Source: UBA1189 sp964570685 (GTDB lineage Bacteria > Bacteroidota > Bacteroidia > Bacteroidales > Bacteroidaceae). Taken from it: a stretch of 64,000 bases of DNA. Made by a program: the position numbers and the translations under genes. The stretch lies in assembly GCA_964570685.1 (NCBI GenBank), contig CAZMZC010000005.1, positions 1-64,000 of the forward strand, in the 5' to 3' direction. Of the stretch, positions 51,523 to 61,193 are shown piece after piece (within the stretch, counting starts at the first letter, position 1; each line of letters begins with the position of its first letter). The notes beneath the pieces were generated by a model. That model did no database searches, was not told the DNA's origin, and saw only the letters and a list, made by a program, of their open reading frames with translations.

Positions 51523-52259
51523 TACCCTGCCTCGACGTGAAGGATGGCCGCACCGTCAAGGGCATCAACTTCGAAGGGCTGCGCGACGTGGGCGATGCCG
51601 TCGCTCTCGGCAGCAAGTATGCTCGTGAAGGAGCCGACGAACTCGTCTACCTCGACATCAGTGCCACACGCGAAGGGCGCAGTACCTTCACCCACCTCGT
51701 CAGCCGCATTGCCGAGGAGATAGACATCCCCTTTACCGTAGGAGGAGGCATCAGCACACTTGACGATGCAGCCCGCCTGCTCGATGCCGGTGCCGACAAG
51801 GTGAGCATCAACAGTGCCGCCATACGCAACCCTAACCTCATCGACGACATTGCCTCGAAGTATGGTTCACAGTTCGTGGTCATCGCCATCGACGCCAAGC
51901 TCATCGACGGTCGCTGGCTGGCCACTACACACGGAGGTAGCCGCCCCACGGACAAGGAACTCTTCGCTTGGGCACACGAGGCACAGGAACGAGGAGCAGG
52001 CGAACTGCTGTTCACCTCGATGAACCACGACGGCACACGACAAGGCTATCCCTGCGACACCTTTGCCCGCCTGGCCCAGCACCTGCGCATACCCATCATC
52101 GCCTCGGGCGGAGCCGGCAGCATTGACGACATAGCCGATGTGCTCACCCACGGGCGGGCCGATGCAGCCCTCGCTGCCAGCATCTTCCACTACGGCGAAA
52201 TACCTATCCCCGTGCTCAAGCAAGCGCTCAGCGAGCGGGATATAGCAGTGCGGAGATAA
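51504..52259 (+). CDS. hisF: Imidazole glycerol phosphate synthase, cyclase subunit
   Basis: 251 aa. MVAKRIIPCLDVKDGRTVKG (catalytic Asp11-type region), LVYLDISATREGR, FTVGGGISTLDDA, VVIAIDAKLIDG and SGGAGSIDDIADV are the family pattern. Closes the imidazole ring with ammonia from HisH. Starts within the end of hisA, hence coupled. Confidence 0.97.
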   Translation: MVAKRIIPCLDVKDGRTVKGINFEGLRDVGDAVALGSKYAREGADELVYLDISATREGRSTFTHLVSRIAEEIDIPFTVGGGISTLDDAARLLDAGADKVSINSAAIRNPNLIDDIASKYGSQFVVIAIDAKLIDGRWLATTHGGSRPTDKELFAWAHEAQERGAGELLFTSMNHDGTRQGYPCDTFARLAQHLRIPIIASGGAGSIDDIADVLTHGRADAALAASIFHYGEIPIPVLKQALSERDIAVRR

Positions 52260-52280
52260 AAAAGAGAATCATTGTATTTT

Positions 52281-52315
52281 AGGATTTCCCAGGACTCCCC
52301 TAGGAGCTCCCAGAA
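52281..52315. repeat. Short TAGG-periodic repeat, second copy
   Basis: TTTAGGATTT, CCCAGGACTC, CCCTAGGAGCTCC: same layout as 30281-30312. Lies in the 79-nt gap between hisF and hisIE. Confidence 0.5.
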
Positions 52316-52338
52316 AGTATAGATAAAACAGAGTTAAT

Positions 52339-52938
52339 ATGACCTACCAAGATTTCAACCTCAGCAAGACCGCCGACGGGCTCCTTCCCGTCATCATCCA
52401 GGATGCCGACAGCCTCAAGGTGCTGATGCTCGGCTACATGAACCAAGAAGCTTTCGAGAAGACACAGGCCGAAGGCCGCGTCACCTTCTATAGCCGCACA
52501 CGCCAGGCTCTATGGACCAAGGGCGAGACGAGCGGCAACTACCTGCATGTGATGGAGATGTTTGCCGACTGCGATGGCGACACCCTACTCATCAAGGCCC
52601 GCCCCGACGGCCCCACCTGCCACCGCGGCACCACAGCATGCTTCGACACCCGCGACAACGAAGGCTTCCTCGGCACCCTCGAGGCCTGCATCAAAGATCG
52701 CCACGCCAAGATGCCCGAAGGTTCCTACACCACCTACCTCTTCAACAGGGGCGTGAACAAGATAGCCCAGAAAGTGGGCGAAGAGGCTGTAGAGACCGTC
52801 ATTGAAGCCATCGACGGCAACCGCGAGCGCTACCTCTACGAAGCTGGCGACCTGCTCTACCACCTCCTCGTGCTCACCGAGCAGATGGGCTGCTCACTCT
52901 CCGACCTCGAAGATGAACTGGCCAAACGTCATAAATAA
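52339..52938 (+). CDS. hisIE: Bifunctional phosphoribosyl-AMP cyclohydrolase / phosphoribosyl-ATP pyrophosphatase
   Basis: 199 aa. HisI domain (1-~110): VLMLGYMNQEAFEKTQAEGR, FYSRTRQALWTKGETSGN and metal Cys/His in PDGPTCHRGTTACFD. HisE domain (~115-199): SYTTYLFNRGVNKIAQKVGEEAVETVI and DLLYHLLVL. Catalyses steps two and three of histidine synthesis. Last his gene here; radA follows 10 nt later. Confidence 0.96.
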   Translation: MTYQDFNLSKTADGLLPVIIQDADSLKVLMLGYMNQEAFEKTQAEGRVTFYSRTRQALWTKGETSGNYLHVMEMFADCDGDTLLIKARPDGPTCHRGTTACFDTRDNEGFLGTLEACIKDRHAKMPEGSYTTYLFNRGVNKIAQKVGEEAVETVIEAIDGNRERYLYEAGDLLYHLLVLTEQMGCSLSDLEDELAKRHK

Positions 52939-52948
52939 AGAATAAGGT

Positions 52949-54316
52949 ATGGCAAAGGAAAAGACAGCATACGTATGCACCGAATGTGGCTACGACTCGG
53001 CCAAATGGATGGGACGATGCCCGTCGTGCGGTACATGGAATTCGATGAAGGAACAGGTGATACGATCTGCTGCGAGTAACCGGCGTTCAGCACCAGGATT
53101 TACCTTCGAAAAGGTACGTCCACTAACACTATCCGAGATAGCCACAGGCGAAGAACCGCGTATCGACATGCACGACGAGGAACTCAATCGGGTGCTTGGT
53201 GGCGGACTGGTACCCGGCTCGCTTGTGCTATTGGGAGGCGAACCGGGCATTGGCAAGAGTACGCTGGTATTGCAGACCATACTGCGTATGCCCGAACAAC
53301 GGGTGCTGTACGTATCAGGCGAGGAGAGCGCACGCCAACTGAAATTGCGTGCCGACCGCATACCTCATAGCGACCCAAACTGTCTCATCGTGTGCGAGAC
53401 CTCGTTGGAAAAAATTTACGCTCACATCAAGGAGACACAGCCGAGCATTATTATCATTGACTCCATACAAACCATCAGCACAGAGACGGCTGAGTCATCG
53501 CCTGGAAGCATCGTTCAGATACGCGAGTGTGCCGCCTCGTTGCTCAAGTTTGTCAAAGAGAGTAACATCCCCGCCATACTTATAGGCCATATCAACAAGG
53601 AGGGCAGCATAGCAGGACCGAAGATTTTAGAGCATATCGTGGATTGTGTATTGCAATTTGAGGGCGACCAGCACTATATGTACCGCATACTGCGCGGCAT
53701 CAAGAACCGCTTTGGCAGCACAGCCGAACTGGGCATCTACGAAATGCGAGGTGACGGACTGCGTCAGGTGAGCAATCCATCTGAGCTACTGCTAACCGAC
53801 CGCCATGAGGGTATGAGTGGCATCGCTATTGCCTCGGCCATCGAAGGCATACGCCCCTTCCTCATCGAGACGCAAGCACTCGTAAGTACAGCCGCCTACG
53901 GCACACCACAACGCTCGGCCACCGGGTTCGACCTACGAAGGATGAATATGCTGCTGGCGGTGTTGGAGAAACGTGTGGGATTCAAACTGGCGCAGAAGGA
54001 CGTGTTCCTCAACATCGCAGGTGGCCTGCGTGTGAACGACCCCGCCATAGACCTCAGCGTCATCAGTGCTATCCTATCAAGCAATATGGATACCGAGATA
54101 GAGCCTACCACATGTATGGCAGGTGAGGTGGGGCTTTCGGGAGAAATACGTCCCGTAAGCCGTATAGAGCAACGTATTGCCGAGGCCGAGAAACTGGGAT
54201 TCAAGCAGATTATCATTCCCAAACACAATATGCAAGGACTCGACACCCAACGCTTCGGCATAAAAATATACCCAGTGCGCAAGGTGGAAGAGGCATTCCG
54301 AATCTTATTCGGATAA
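52949..54316 (+). CDS. radA: DNA repair protein RadA
   Basis: 455 aa. N-terminal C4 zinc finger (CTECGYDSAKWMGRCPSCG), RecA-like ATPase with Walker A GEPGIGKSTLVLQT and Walker B IIIIDSIQTI, the RadA KNRFGS motif, and a C-terminal Lon-protease-like domain (FLNIAGGLRVNDPAIDLSV, GLSGEIRPVSRIEQRI). Branch migration in recombination repair. Same strand and 10 nt after hisIE; ended by the terminator at 54343. Confidence 0.97.
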   Translation: MAKEKTAYVCTECGYDSAKWMGRCPSCGTWNSMKEQVIRSAASNRRSAPGFTFEKVRPLTLSEIATGEEPRIDMHDEELNRVLGGGLVPGSLVLLGGEPGIGKSTLVLQTILRMPEQRVLYVSGEESARQLKLRADRIPHSDPNCLIVCETSLEKIYAHIKETQPSIIIIDSIQTISTETAESSPGSIVQIRECAASLLKFVKESNIPAILIGHINKEGSIAGPKILEHIVDCVLQFEGDQHYMYRILRGIKNRFGSTAELGIYEMRGDGLRQVSNPSELLLTDRHEGMSGIAIASAIEGIRPFLIETQALVSTAAYGTPQRSATGFDLRRMNMLLAVLEKRVGFKLAQKDVFLNIAGGLRVNDPAIDLSVISAILSSNMDTEIEPTTCMAGEVGLSGEIRPVSRIEQRIAEAEKLGFKQIIIPKHNMQGLDTQRFGIKIYPVRKVEEAFRILFG

Positions 54317-54342
54317 GATTTTCGCTATGCCTAAAGAAAATA

Positions 54343-54372
54343 AAAGAGGTAGCAACTGATTGCTACCTCTTT
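54343..54372. terminator. Bidirectional terminator, radA/araB
   Basis: AAAGAGGTAGCAA (54343-54355), loop CTGA, TTGCTACCTCTTT (54360-54372). Lies between the convergent radA and araB ends; A-rich to the left, T-containing to the right. Confidence 0.88.
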
Positions 54373-54389
54373 CGTTAAATACAAAAATA

Positions 54390-55988
54390 TTACTTCTTTG
54401 CCTTTACGGCTGCAGCCTCAATGGGCAGGCATGCCTTGTAGTTCTCGATGTAAGCGTTGAAGCCTGCTACGTCTTCCTTGGTGGGAGCAATCTCCTCGCC
54501 GGTATTGCCGGCAAAGACAACTTCCTCGAGGTAGTCTTCGAGTGACATGCCCTTGTCGTTGTTCACCAGGTAAGAACCGAGCAGGGCCATACCCCAAGCA
54601 CCGCCTTCGCCTGCTGTCTCCATCACAGAGATGGGTGAGTTGATGGCTGCTGCGAGGATACGCTGGCCTACGCCCTTGGTCTTGAACAGGCCGCCGTGGC
54701 CAGTGATGCGGTCGACACGGATCTTCTCTTCATTGAAGAGGATGTCGTTGCCAATCTTGAGCACACCTACCGATGCATGCAGATGGGCACGCATGAAGTT
54801 GGCGAGGTTGAACTTGTCGCCGGCTGAGCGCACGAACATGGGACGACCCTCTTCCATACCGGTGATGGGTTCACCGGAGATGTAGTTGTAGGATATGAGG
54901 CCACCGCAGTCGGGGTTGCCGGTGAGGGCGTGGTTGTAGAGCTTGCCGTAGATCTCGTTCATGTCTACGGGGATGCCCATCAGCTCCTGGTACTCCTTGA
55001 AGAGGTTTACCCATGCGTTGAGGTCGGAGGTACAGTTGTTGCAGTGTACCATGGCTACGAGGCTGCCGTCGGGGGTGGTGACCATGTCGATCATCTCGTA
55101 GGGCTTGGAGAGGTCTTTCTCCAATACAATCATAGAGAATGATGAGGTACCTGCCGATACGTTACCTGTGCGCTGCTTCACGGCGTTGGTGGCTACCATG
55201 CCGGTGCCTGCGTCGCCCTCGGGAGGACATACGGGGATGCCTGCCTTGAGCTTACCCGATACGTCGAGCTTCTTGGCGCCTTCGGGGGTGAGGAAACCTG
55301 CGTTCTCACCGGCGAGCAGTACCTTGGGAAGGATGTCGGTGAGCTTCCAGCTGAAGCCCTTGGGGGCTACGAGCTTGTCGAACTTCTCGACCATTTCGGC
55401 TGAGTAGTTCTTGGTGGCAGGGTCAACGGGAATCATACCTGAGGCATCGCCTACGCCGAGCACGCGCTCGCCAGTAACCTGCCAGTGTACATAGCCGGCA
55501 AGGGTGGTGAGGAAGTCGATGTCGCCCACGTGCTCCTCATTGTTGAGGATAGCCTGGTAGAGGTGCGAGATGCTCCAGCGCAAGGGAATGTTGTATACGA
55601 AGAGCTCAGACAGTGCTGCAGCGGCCTGACCGGTATTGGTATTGCGCCATGTGCGGAAGGGCACGAGGATCTTCTCGCTCTTGTCGAAAGCCATGTAGCC
55701 GTGCATCATGGCACTGAAACCGATGGCTGCGAGGGTCTCGATCTCGGTGTCGTAGAGCTCGTTGACATTCTTGCGGAGGTCGGCATAGCAATCCTGCAAG
55801 CCATACCAGATAGCCTCTACGCTATAGGTCCAGAGTCCGTCGACCAACTGGTTTTCCCATGTGTGGTTACCCTGTGCGATGGGCTTGTTCTCCTGGTCGA
55901 TAAGTACGGCCTTGATACGGGTGGAACCGAACTCGATACCGAGGATGGCCTTGCCCGATTCGATGGTTTGTTTTGCTGTTAAACTCAT
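54390..55988 (-). CDS. araB: L-ribulokinase (FGGY kinase)
   Basis: 532 aa from ATG 55988 (MSLTAKQTIESGKAILGIEFG); upstream in-frame codons fall in an inverted repeat. FGGY fold: GIEFGSTRIKAVLID, AAIGFSAMMHGYMAFD, VGDASGMIPVD, GDAGTGMVATNAV, ITGHGGLFKTKGVGQRILAAA and GEGGAWGMALLGSY. Phosphorylates L-ribulose at C5. Last gene of the arabinose operon; a 147-nt repeat-bearing gap separates it from araA. Confidence 0.93.
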   Translation of the reverse strand: MSLTAKQTIESGKAILGIEFGSTRIKAVLIDQENKPIAQGNHTWENQLVDGLWTYSVEAIWYGLQDCYADLRKNVNELYDTEIETLAAIGFSAMMHGYMAFDKSEKILVPFRTWRNTNTGQAAAALSELFVYNIPLRWSISHLYQAILNNEEHVGDIDFLTTLAGYVHWQVTGERVLGVGDASGMIPVDPATKNYSAEMVEKFDKLVAPKGFSWKLTDILPKVLLAGENAGFLTPEGAKKLDVSGKLKAGIPVCPPEGDAGTGMVATNAVKQRTGNVSAGTSSFSMIVLEKDLSKPYEMIDMVTTPDGSLVAMVHCNNCTSDLNAWVNLFKEYQELMGIPVDMNEIYGKLYNHALTGNPDCGGLISYNYISGEPITGMEEGRPMFVRSAGDKFNLANFMRAHLHASVGVLKIGNDILFNEEKIRVDRITGHGGLFKTKGVGQRILAAAINSPISVMETAGEGGAWGMALLGSYLVNNDKGMSLEDYLEEVVFAGNTGEEIAPTKEDVAGFNAYIENYKACLPIEAAAVKAKK

Positions 55989-56004
55989 AATAGTAAGTTT
56001 TATG

Positions 56005-56127
56005 AGACCCACCCTAACCCTCCCTGCAAGGGAGGGGACACGAGCATCGCGGAAGTCGTTACTCTCGACATACTCCACACGCGTTGCCAGACACCCCCTC
56101 CCTCACAGGGAGGGATGGGGTGGGTCT
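56005..56127. repeat. Bacteroidales-type intergenic inverted repeat (araB-araA)
   Basis: Outer arms AGACCCACCC (56005-56014) / GGGTGGGTCT (56118-56127); inside each arm a local CCCTCCCT..AGGGAGGG hairpin. Found between araA and araB; may stabilise or attenuate the transcript. Confidence 0.75.
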
Positions 56128-56137
56128 TTTGTTTATA

Positions 56138-57673
56138 TTATTTCAACGCCTTATTCAACATGTAGTACACCTCGTTGTTGCGGAGCTCCTGCTTGAAGCC
56201 GCTGATGGTGGTGTTCTTGTTGATCTTCACGTATTCGATACCAACGATCTCTGCGAAATCCTCCCAGTATTCCTCGTTGATATCGTAAGAGAAGGCACTG
56301 TGGTGGGTACCGCCAGCGAGGATCCATGCGCCGGCACCAATCTCGAAGGTGGGCTGGGGAATCCAGAGGGCAGATGCCACGGGAAGGTTGGGCATGGGCT
56401 TGGGCTCGATGCACTCTACCTCCTGAGAGATGAGGCGGAAGCGGTTGCCTAGGTCTACGATGGTAGCCTTGATACCGTAACCGGTCTTAGAAGTGAACAC
56501 GAGACGAGCGGTCTGCTGCTTGCGGATACCGATGCCAAGGAAGTGTACCTCGAGCTTAGGCTTCTCCTCAACGGCGATATCGGGACAGATCTCGAGCATG
56601 TGGCTCTGGAGGCAAGATGAACGGTCGCCAGCGAAGTTGAGGGTGTAGTCCTCGAGGAATGAGCAACCCTTAGGCATGCCGTGCTGGATAACCCAGAGTG
56701 TGCGGCAGAGGCAAGCGGTCTTCCAGTCGCCCTCGGCACCGAAACCGATACCCTCGGCCATGAGGCGCTGTGAGGCAAGACCTGGAATCTGGTCGAAACC
56801 AACGAAGTTGGGAGCATTGATGTCGGCATCGCCAAGGTCGTCGAAGTTGGTGGTGAAGGCAGTAGCACCCTCATCGGCCAATACGCGACGCAGGGCAATC
56901 TCGGCCTTGGCTGCGTTCTTCACCTTCTCCCAGTAAACTTCTTCACCGCTCTCGTCGATCTTGATTTCATAGAGGCTCTTGTACTCCTCTACCAAGGCGT
57001 CGGCCTCAGCGTCGGTTACCTTCTTGAGGTACTCCATGAGTGAAGATACGGGGTAGTAGTCTACGTGATAGCCCATGCGCTGCTCAAACTCTACGCGGTC
57101 GCCATCAGTAACGGCTACGTTGTTCATATTCATACCGAACATGAGGCAGCGTACGTTCTTGGCATCGGCAACACCGGCTGCTACGCGTGCCCATACGGCA
57201 ATCTTCTCTTGTGCCTCGGGGCTCTTCCAATGACCGCAAACCACCTTGCGGGGAACGCGCATGCGAGTGCAGATGTGCCCGAACTCGATGTCGCCGTGGG
57301 CAGACTGGTTGAGGTTCATGAAGTCCATGTCGATGGTATCCCAAGGAATCTCGGCGTTGTACTGGGTGTGGAAGTGGAGGAGGGGCTTCTGCAGGGTTTG
57401 GAGAGCCTTGATCCACATCTTGGCGGGTGAGAAGGTGTGCATCCATGTGATGATACCGATACACTTCTCATCGTTGTTGGCAGCCTTCATCACTGCCTCG
57501 GCTTCCTTGGAAGAGTTGGCTGTACCTTTGTATACTACCTTGATGGGGAGTTTGCCACTGTTGTTGAGGCCGTCCACCATTTCCTTTGAGTGTCCGTCAA
57601 CGATTTTCACTGTTTCGCCACCATAAAGCAGCTGGGCACCTGTGACCCACCAGATTTCATAATTTTCAAACAT
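56138..57673 (-). CDS. araA: L-arabinose isomerase
   Basis: 511 aa. MFENYEIWWVTGAQLLYGGE, MHTFSPAKMWI, HTQYNAEIPWDTIDMDFMNLN, GFGAEGDWKTACLCRTLWV and WILAGGTHHSAFSYDI carry the metal-binding Glu and His residues of AraA. Interconverts L-arabinose and L-ribulose. Third-last gene in the operon; its upstream gap has a TGGAGAA heptamer tract. Confidence 0.97.
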   Translation of the reverse strand: MFENYEIWWVTGAQLLYGGETVKIVDGHSKEMVDGLNNSGKLPIKVVYKGTANSSKEAEAVMKAANNDEKCIGIITWMHTFSPAKMWIKALQTLQKPLLHFHTQYNAEIPWDTIDMDFMNLNQSAHGDIEFGHICTRMRVPRKVVCGHWKSPEAQEKIAVWARVAAGVADAKNVRCLMFGMNMNNVAVTDGDRVEFEQRMGYHVDYYPVSSLMEYLKKVTDAEADALVEEYKSLYEIKIDESGEEVYWEKVKNAAKAEIALRRVLADEGATAFTTNFDDLGDADINAPNFVGFDQIPGLASQRLMAEGIGFGAEGDWKTACLCRTLWVIQHGMPKGCSFLEDYTLNFAGDRSSCLQSHMLEICPDIAVEEKPKLEVHFLGIGIRKQQTARLVFTSKTGYGIKATIVDLGNRFRLISQEVECIEPKPMPNLPVASALWIPQPTFEIGAGAWILAGGTHHSAFSYDINEEYWEDFAEIVGIEYVKINKNTTISGFKQELRNNEVYYMLNKALK

Positions 57674-57689
57674 AGCTTTCGAATTTTAA

Positions 57690-57717
57690 TGGATAATGGA
57701 GAATGGAGAATGGAGAA
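57690..57717. repeat. Heptamer repeat (TGGAGAA) upstream of araA
   Basis: TGGATAA then TGGAGAA three times at 7-bp period, in the araD-araA gap. Confidence 0.75.
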
Positions 57718-57780
57718 TTAAACTTCGCATGACCGCATCCTCGCTTATCTCGGTTAATATTAGTTGGTTTGTTTAATTTA

Positions 57781-58482
57781 TTAATGTTGCTGTCCCTTCT
57801 GTCCATAGTAGGCATTAGGACCATGCTTACGGTTGTAGTGCTTCTCGATGAGGAGCGGGTTCATCGTAGTGTCGGGGTTGAGTGTGAATGAGATGTAGGC
57901 CATCTTGGCGCACTGCTCCATCACTTTGGCGTTGTACACGGCGTTGGCAGGACTCGTGCCCCATGAGAAGGGACCGTGGTTCTTGACCAATACACCGGGG
58001 GTGTGATCGGGGTTGATGCCCTCGAAGCGCTTCACGATGACGTTGCCTGTCTCGAGCTCATACTCGCCCTCTACCTCGGCCTTGGTCATGTCGTCGGTGC
58101 AGGGGATGTCCTTGTAGAAGTAGTCGGCATGTGTGGTGCCGATGTTGGGGATATCCTTGCCGGCTTGTGCCCAAGCGGTAGCATAGGTGGAGTGTGTGTG
58201 TACTACACCCTGTATATTGGGGAAGGCACGGTAGAGCACGAGGTGGGTAGGCGTGTCTGATGAGGGGTTGAGGTCGCCCTCTACTACCTCGCCTGTGTGA
58301 AGGTCTACCACTACCATGTCTGAAGCCTTCATATCATCGTAACTCACACCGCTGGGCTTGATGACTACCAATCCCTTTTCGCGGTCGATACCTGATACGT
58401 TGCCCCATGTGAAGATTACCAGACCCTGCTTTACAAGGTCGAGGTTGGCTTGAAATACCTTTTGTTTGAGTTCTTCTAACAT
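57781..58482 (-). CDS. araD: L-ribulose-5-phosphate 4-epimerase
   Basis: 233 aa. Class II aldolase fold: LVIFTWGNVSGIDREKGLVVIKPSGV, SSDTPTHLVLYRAFPNIQGVVHTHSTYATAWAQ and GTTHADYFY with zinc His residues, GVLVKNHGPFSWG. Yields D-xylulose 5-phosphate. It lies between the Nudix regulator and araA genes. Confidence 0.97.
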   Translation of the reverse strand: MLEELKQKVFQANLDLVKQGLVIFTWGNVSGIDREKGLVVIKPSGVSYDDMKASDMVVVDLHTGEVVEGDLNPSSDTPTHLVLYRAFPNIQGVVHTHSTYATAWAQAGKDIPNIGTTHADYFYKDIPCTDDMTKAEVEGEYELETGNVIVKRFEGINPDHTPGVLVKNHGPFSWGTSPANAVYNAKVMEQCAKMAYISFTLNPDTTMNPLLIEKHYNRKHGPNAYYGQKGQQH

Positions 58483-58515
58483 ATTGTTCTTTTTTAATAT
58501 ATGTACGCGCGCGTA

Positions 58516-59193
58516 CTATATTTTAAACTTGAGTGATTTCTTGTAGTCGCTTTCGTTGAACTTATAGAGCGATGCTCCGCGCTTCGACGAGGTCTTGTCG
58601 ATAAGCTTGGTCTTCTCTATATAGTCCATCTCGGCTACCCGTTTCCTGAAATTCCGCTTGTCCATGGGTTCGCCATTGATGGCTTCGTAGAGGCTCTGTA
58701 GCTGTGTGAGGGTGAAGAGCTCGGGCAGCAGGTTGAAGCCGATGGGCTTCATGGCGGCCTGGGTCTTCATCAGCAGTCGGGCCTTGTCTACCATCTGCTG
58801 GTGGTCGAAGAGCAGGTTGGGCACTTCGTCTATCTTTACCCAATAGGCGTTGTGCTCCTCTACCAGCTGGCGGTCGTAGTTGTTGATGTTGATGAGGGCA
58901 TAGTAGGCTGTAGAGATAACACGCTCACCGGGGTCGCGGTCGACCTCGCCGAACGAGCCTACCTGCTCCATATATACATCGGTGAGACCAGTGAGCTCGG
59001 CAAGCACGCGCTTGGCGGCGTTGTCCATGCTCTCACCCTCCTGTACGAATCCGCCCATCAGCGACCACTCGCCCTTGCCAGGCTCGAACTTTCGTTTCAG
59101 CAGGAGGAGGCTGAGCTCTCCTCCGCTGAATCCGAAAATGATACAGTCTACTGCGTGGTAAAACCTTGGATGTCGGGAATAGTACTCTTGCAT
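58516..59193 (-). CDS. Nudix-type transcription regulator of arabinose use (AraR-like)
   Basis: 225 aa. N-terminal Nudix fold (SGGELSLLLLKRKFEPGKG, LMGGFVQEGESMDNAAKRVL); the Nudix box is degenerate (RVLAEL in place of REUxEE), so hydrolysis is unlikely. C-terminal winged helix (LTQLQSLYEAINGEPMDKRNFRKRVAEM). Bacteroidales AraR is a known Nudix-fold repressor of arabinose genes, and this gene sits inside the ara operon. Likely binds the operators at 62405 and 62466. Confidence 0.88.
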   Translation of the reverse strand: MQEYYSRHPRFYHAVDCIIFGFSGGELSLLLLKRKFEPGKGEWSLMGGFVQEGESMDNAAKRVLAELTGLTDVYMEQVGSFGEVDRDPGERVISTAYYALININNYDRQLVEEHNAYWVKIDEVPNLLFDHQQMVDKARLLMKTQAAMKPIGFNLLPELFTLTQLQSLYEAINGEPMDKRNFRKRVAEMDYIEKTKLIDKTSSKRGASLYKFNESDYKKSLKFKI

Positions 59194-59210
59194 TACTGTC
59201 TATTCTTTTT

Positions 59211-61160
59211 TTACCAGAGCAATACGTAAAGGATTACAGTGATAACACAGATGCCGAGTGCTCCCCAACCATAGCCCTTAGAGGTCTTGAAGAGGTCGAG
59301 GTCGATAGGCAAGCCCTTCGGATCGCGCTTCTTGTCGCGTGAGTTGCTGTAGAGCCATACACCGGCTTCACCTACCAATACGCCGAAGAAGAAGAAGGCT
59401 TGGAAACCGATGTCGTTGAGGTAAGCGATGAAGTGGTTCTCGGGAGTAGCTGTCTCGGGAAGCAGAGCACCCCAGATAACTACTACAGCAGCAGCGAGGA
59501 TGAAGAACAGACCGATGCCACCGAGAATCTTACCCCACTTGAGCATCTTCTTCTGATCAGTTGCAGAGGGCAACTCGCAAGCCACAGCGTGGTTGTCGGT
59601 GTAAGAGATGAAGACGAAGAGGAAGAAACCGATGATGAATACATAGCCTGCACGGAGCTGGAAGGCCACATCGGGGATGATGAACTTGAAGAGTACGCCG
59701 AGGAGGATAGTCACGATAGCTGTCCATACGGCAGCACGTGAGCTGGCACGCTTCCACAACAGACCGAGACCGAACACGAGGATGATACCCGGATAGATGA
59801 AGCCTGAGTACTCCTGGATGTATTGGAACGCCTGGTCGAGACCGCCGAGCAAAGGCTTAACGGCTACAGCAGCGATGATGAGCGCTACGAGTGAAATCAA
59901 ACGACCTACGTTTACGAGCAGCTTGTCACCGGCGTTCTTGTTGATGTACTTCTTATAGATGTCCATCGTGAAGAGGGTAGAGGTACTGTTGAGCATTGAA
60001 GCCAGTGAAGAGATGATGGCTGCGGTAAGGGCAGCGAATGAGAGACCCTTGACACCTGTCGGGGTGAAGTTACGTACCAACCAGGGATAAGCGTCATCGG
60101 CTACGTTGATGCTACCCTGCAAGCCAGTGAATGCTTCGGGATGGATTGAGATATAGTATGCGCAGATACCGGGCAATACCACGATGAAGGGGATGAGGAT
60201 CTTAAGGAAGCCTGCAAAGATGAGACCCTTCTGAGCCTCGTCGATGCTCTTAGCTGCCAAACCCTTCTGGATAATGTACTGGTTGAAACCCCAGTAGCCC
60301 AAGTTGGTGAGCCATACACCACCGATAAGAGCTACCAAGCCCGGAACGTTGGCAAATGCCTCGGGATTGTGTGACTCCTGTACGATGAGATGGAAGTGCG
60401 AGTCGTTGATGTGGTCGCCTGTCGTGAGGTCGGTATACAAGTTGCTGATACCGGCAATGAAGCCGTCGCCACCACCTACTGCTGTGATTGCGTAGTAGGC
60501 AGTGATAAGACCACCACCCACGAGGAATACTACCTGGAATACGTCGGTCCATGCTACAGAGGCCAAACCACCATAGATAGAGTATATACCGGCGATGAGG
60601 AACAACAGGATGATGATAATCATACGCAGAGAAACCTCCATGCCGAGGAACGATACGGCCAAGCCGTTCAGGCCGAGAATCTGCTCAATAGCCAAGGCAC
60701 CGAGCCATGCTACAGAGGTGAGGTTTACGAATACGTAGAGGATAAGCCAGAAGATAGAGAAGGCCAGACCTACACCGTCGTTGTAACGCTCGCGGAGGAA
60801 CTGGGGAATGGTAAAGATCTTGCGCTTCAGCATGATAGGCAAGAGAAACTTACCTACGATAATCAATGTCACGGCTGCCATAATCTCATAGGCTGCGGTA
60901 GCAATACCATCACGATAACCGGTACCTGACATACCGATAAACTGCTCGGCAGAGATGTTGGCGGCGATGAGCGAAGCACCTACAGCCCACCATGTCAGTG
61001 TGTTACCTGCCAAGAAGTAGTCATTGGCACTCTTTTCTTCTCCCTTCTTGTTACGTCCCAGAAACAGGCCAAGCGCAACAAGAGCCACAAGGTATACAAG
61101 CAGGATGACGAAGTCCACGGTCTTGAATCCCGATTGGCTGATTGCATCTAAAATGTTCAT
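59211..61160 (-). CDS. Sodium/sugar symporter (SSS family)
   Basis: 649 aa with about 14 membrane helices. SSS signatures: NDYFLAGNTLTWWAVGASLIAANISAEQFIGMSGTGYRDG, RERYNDGVGLAFSIFWLILYV, GLASVAWTDVFQVVFLVGGG, GFNQYIIQKGLAAKSIDEAQKG and TAAIISSLASMLNSTSTLFTMDIY. Imports a sugar with Na+; arabinose is the natural inference from the operon. Second gene after galM. Confidence 0.95.
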   Translation of the reverse strand: MNILDAISQSGFKTVDFVILLVYLVALVALGLFLGRNKKGEEKSANDYFLAGNTLTWWAVGASLIAANISAEQFIGMSGTGYRDGIATAAYEIMAAVTLIIVGKFLLPIMLKRKIFTIPQFLRERYNDGVGLAFSIFWLILYVFVNLTSVAWLGALAIEQILGLNGLAVSFLGMEVSLRMIIIILLFLIAGIYSIYGGLASVAWTDVFQVVFLVGGGLITAYYAITAVGGGDGFIAGISNLYTDLTTGDHINDSHFHLIVQESHNPEAFANVPGLVALIGGVWLTNLGYWGFNQYIIQKGLAAKSIDEAQKGLIFAGFLKILIPFIVVLPGICAYYISIHPEAFTGLQGSINVADDAYPWLVRNFTPTGVKGLSFAALTAAIISSLASMLNSTSTLFTMDIYKKYINKNAGDKLLVNVGRLISLVALIIAAVAVKPLLGGLDQAFQYIQEYSGFIYPGIILVFGLGLLWKRASSRAAVWTAIVTILLGVLFKFIIPDVAFQLRAGYVFIIGFFLFVFISYTDNHAVACELPSATDQKKMLKWGKILGGIGLFFILAAAVVVIWGALLPETATPENHFIAYLNDIGFQAFFFFGVLVGEAGVWLYSNSRDKKRDPKGLPIDLDLFKTSKGYGWGALGICVITVILYVLLW

Positions 61161-61193
61161 GTCTTTTTTGTTTTATGATTAGTAATAGTTCTG

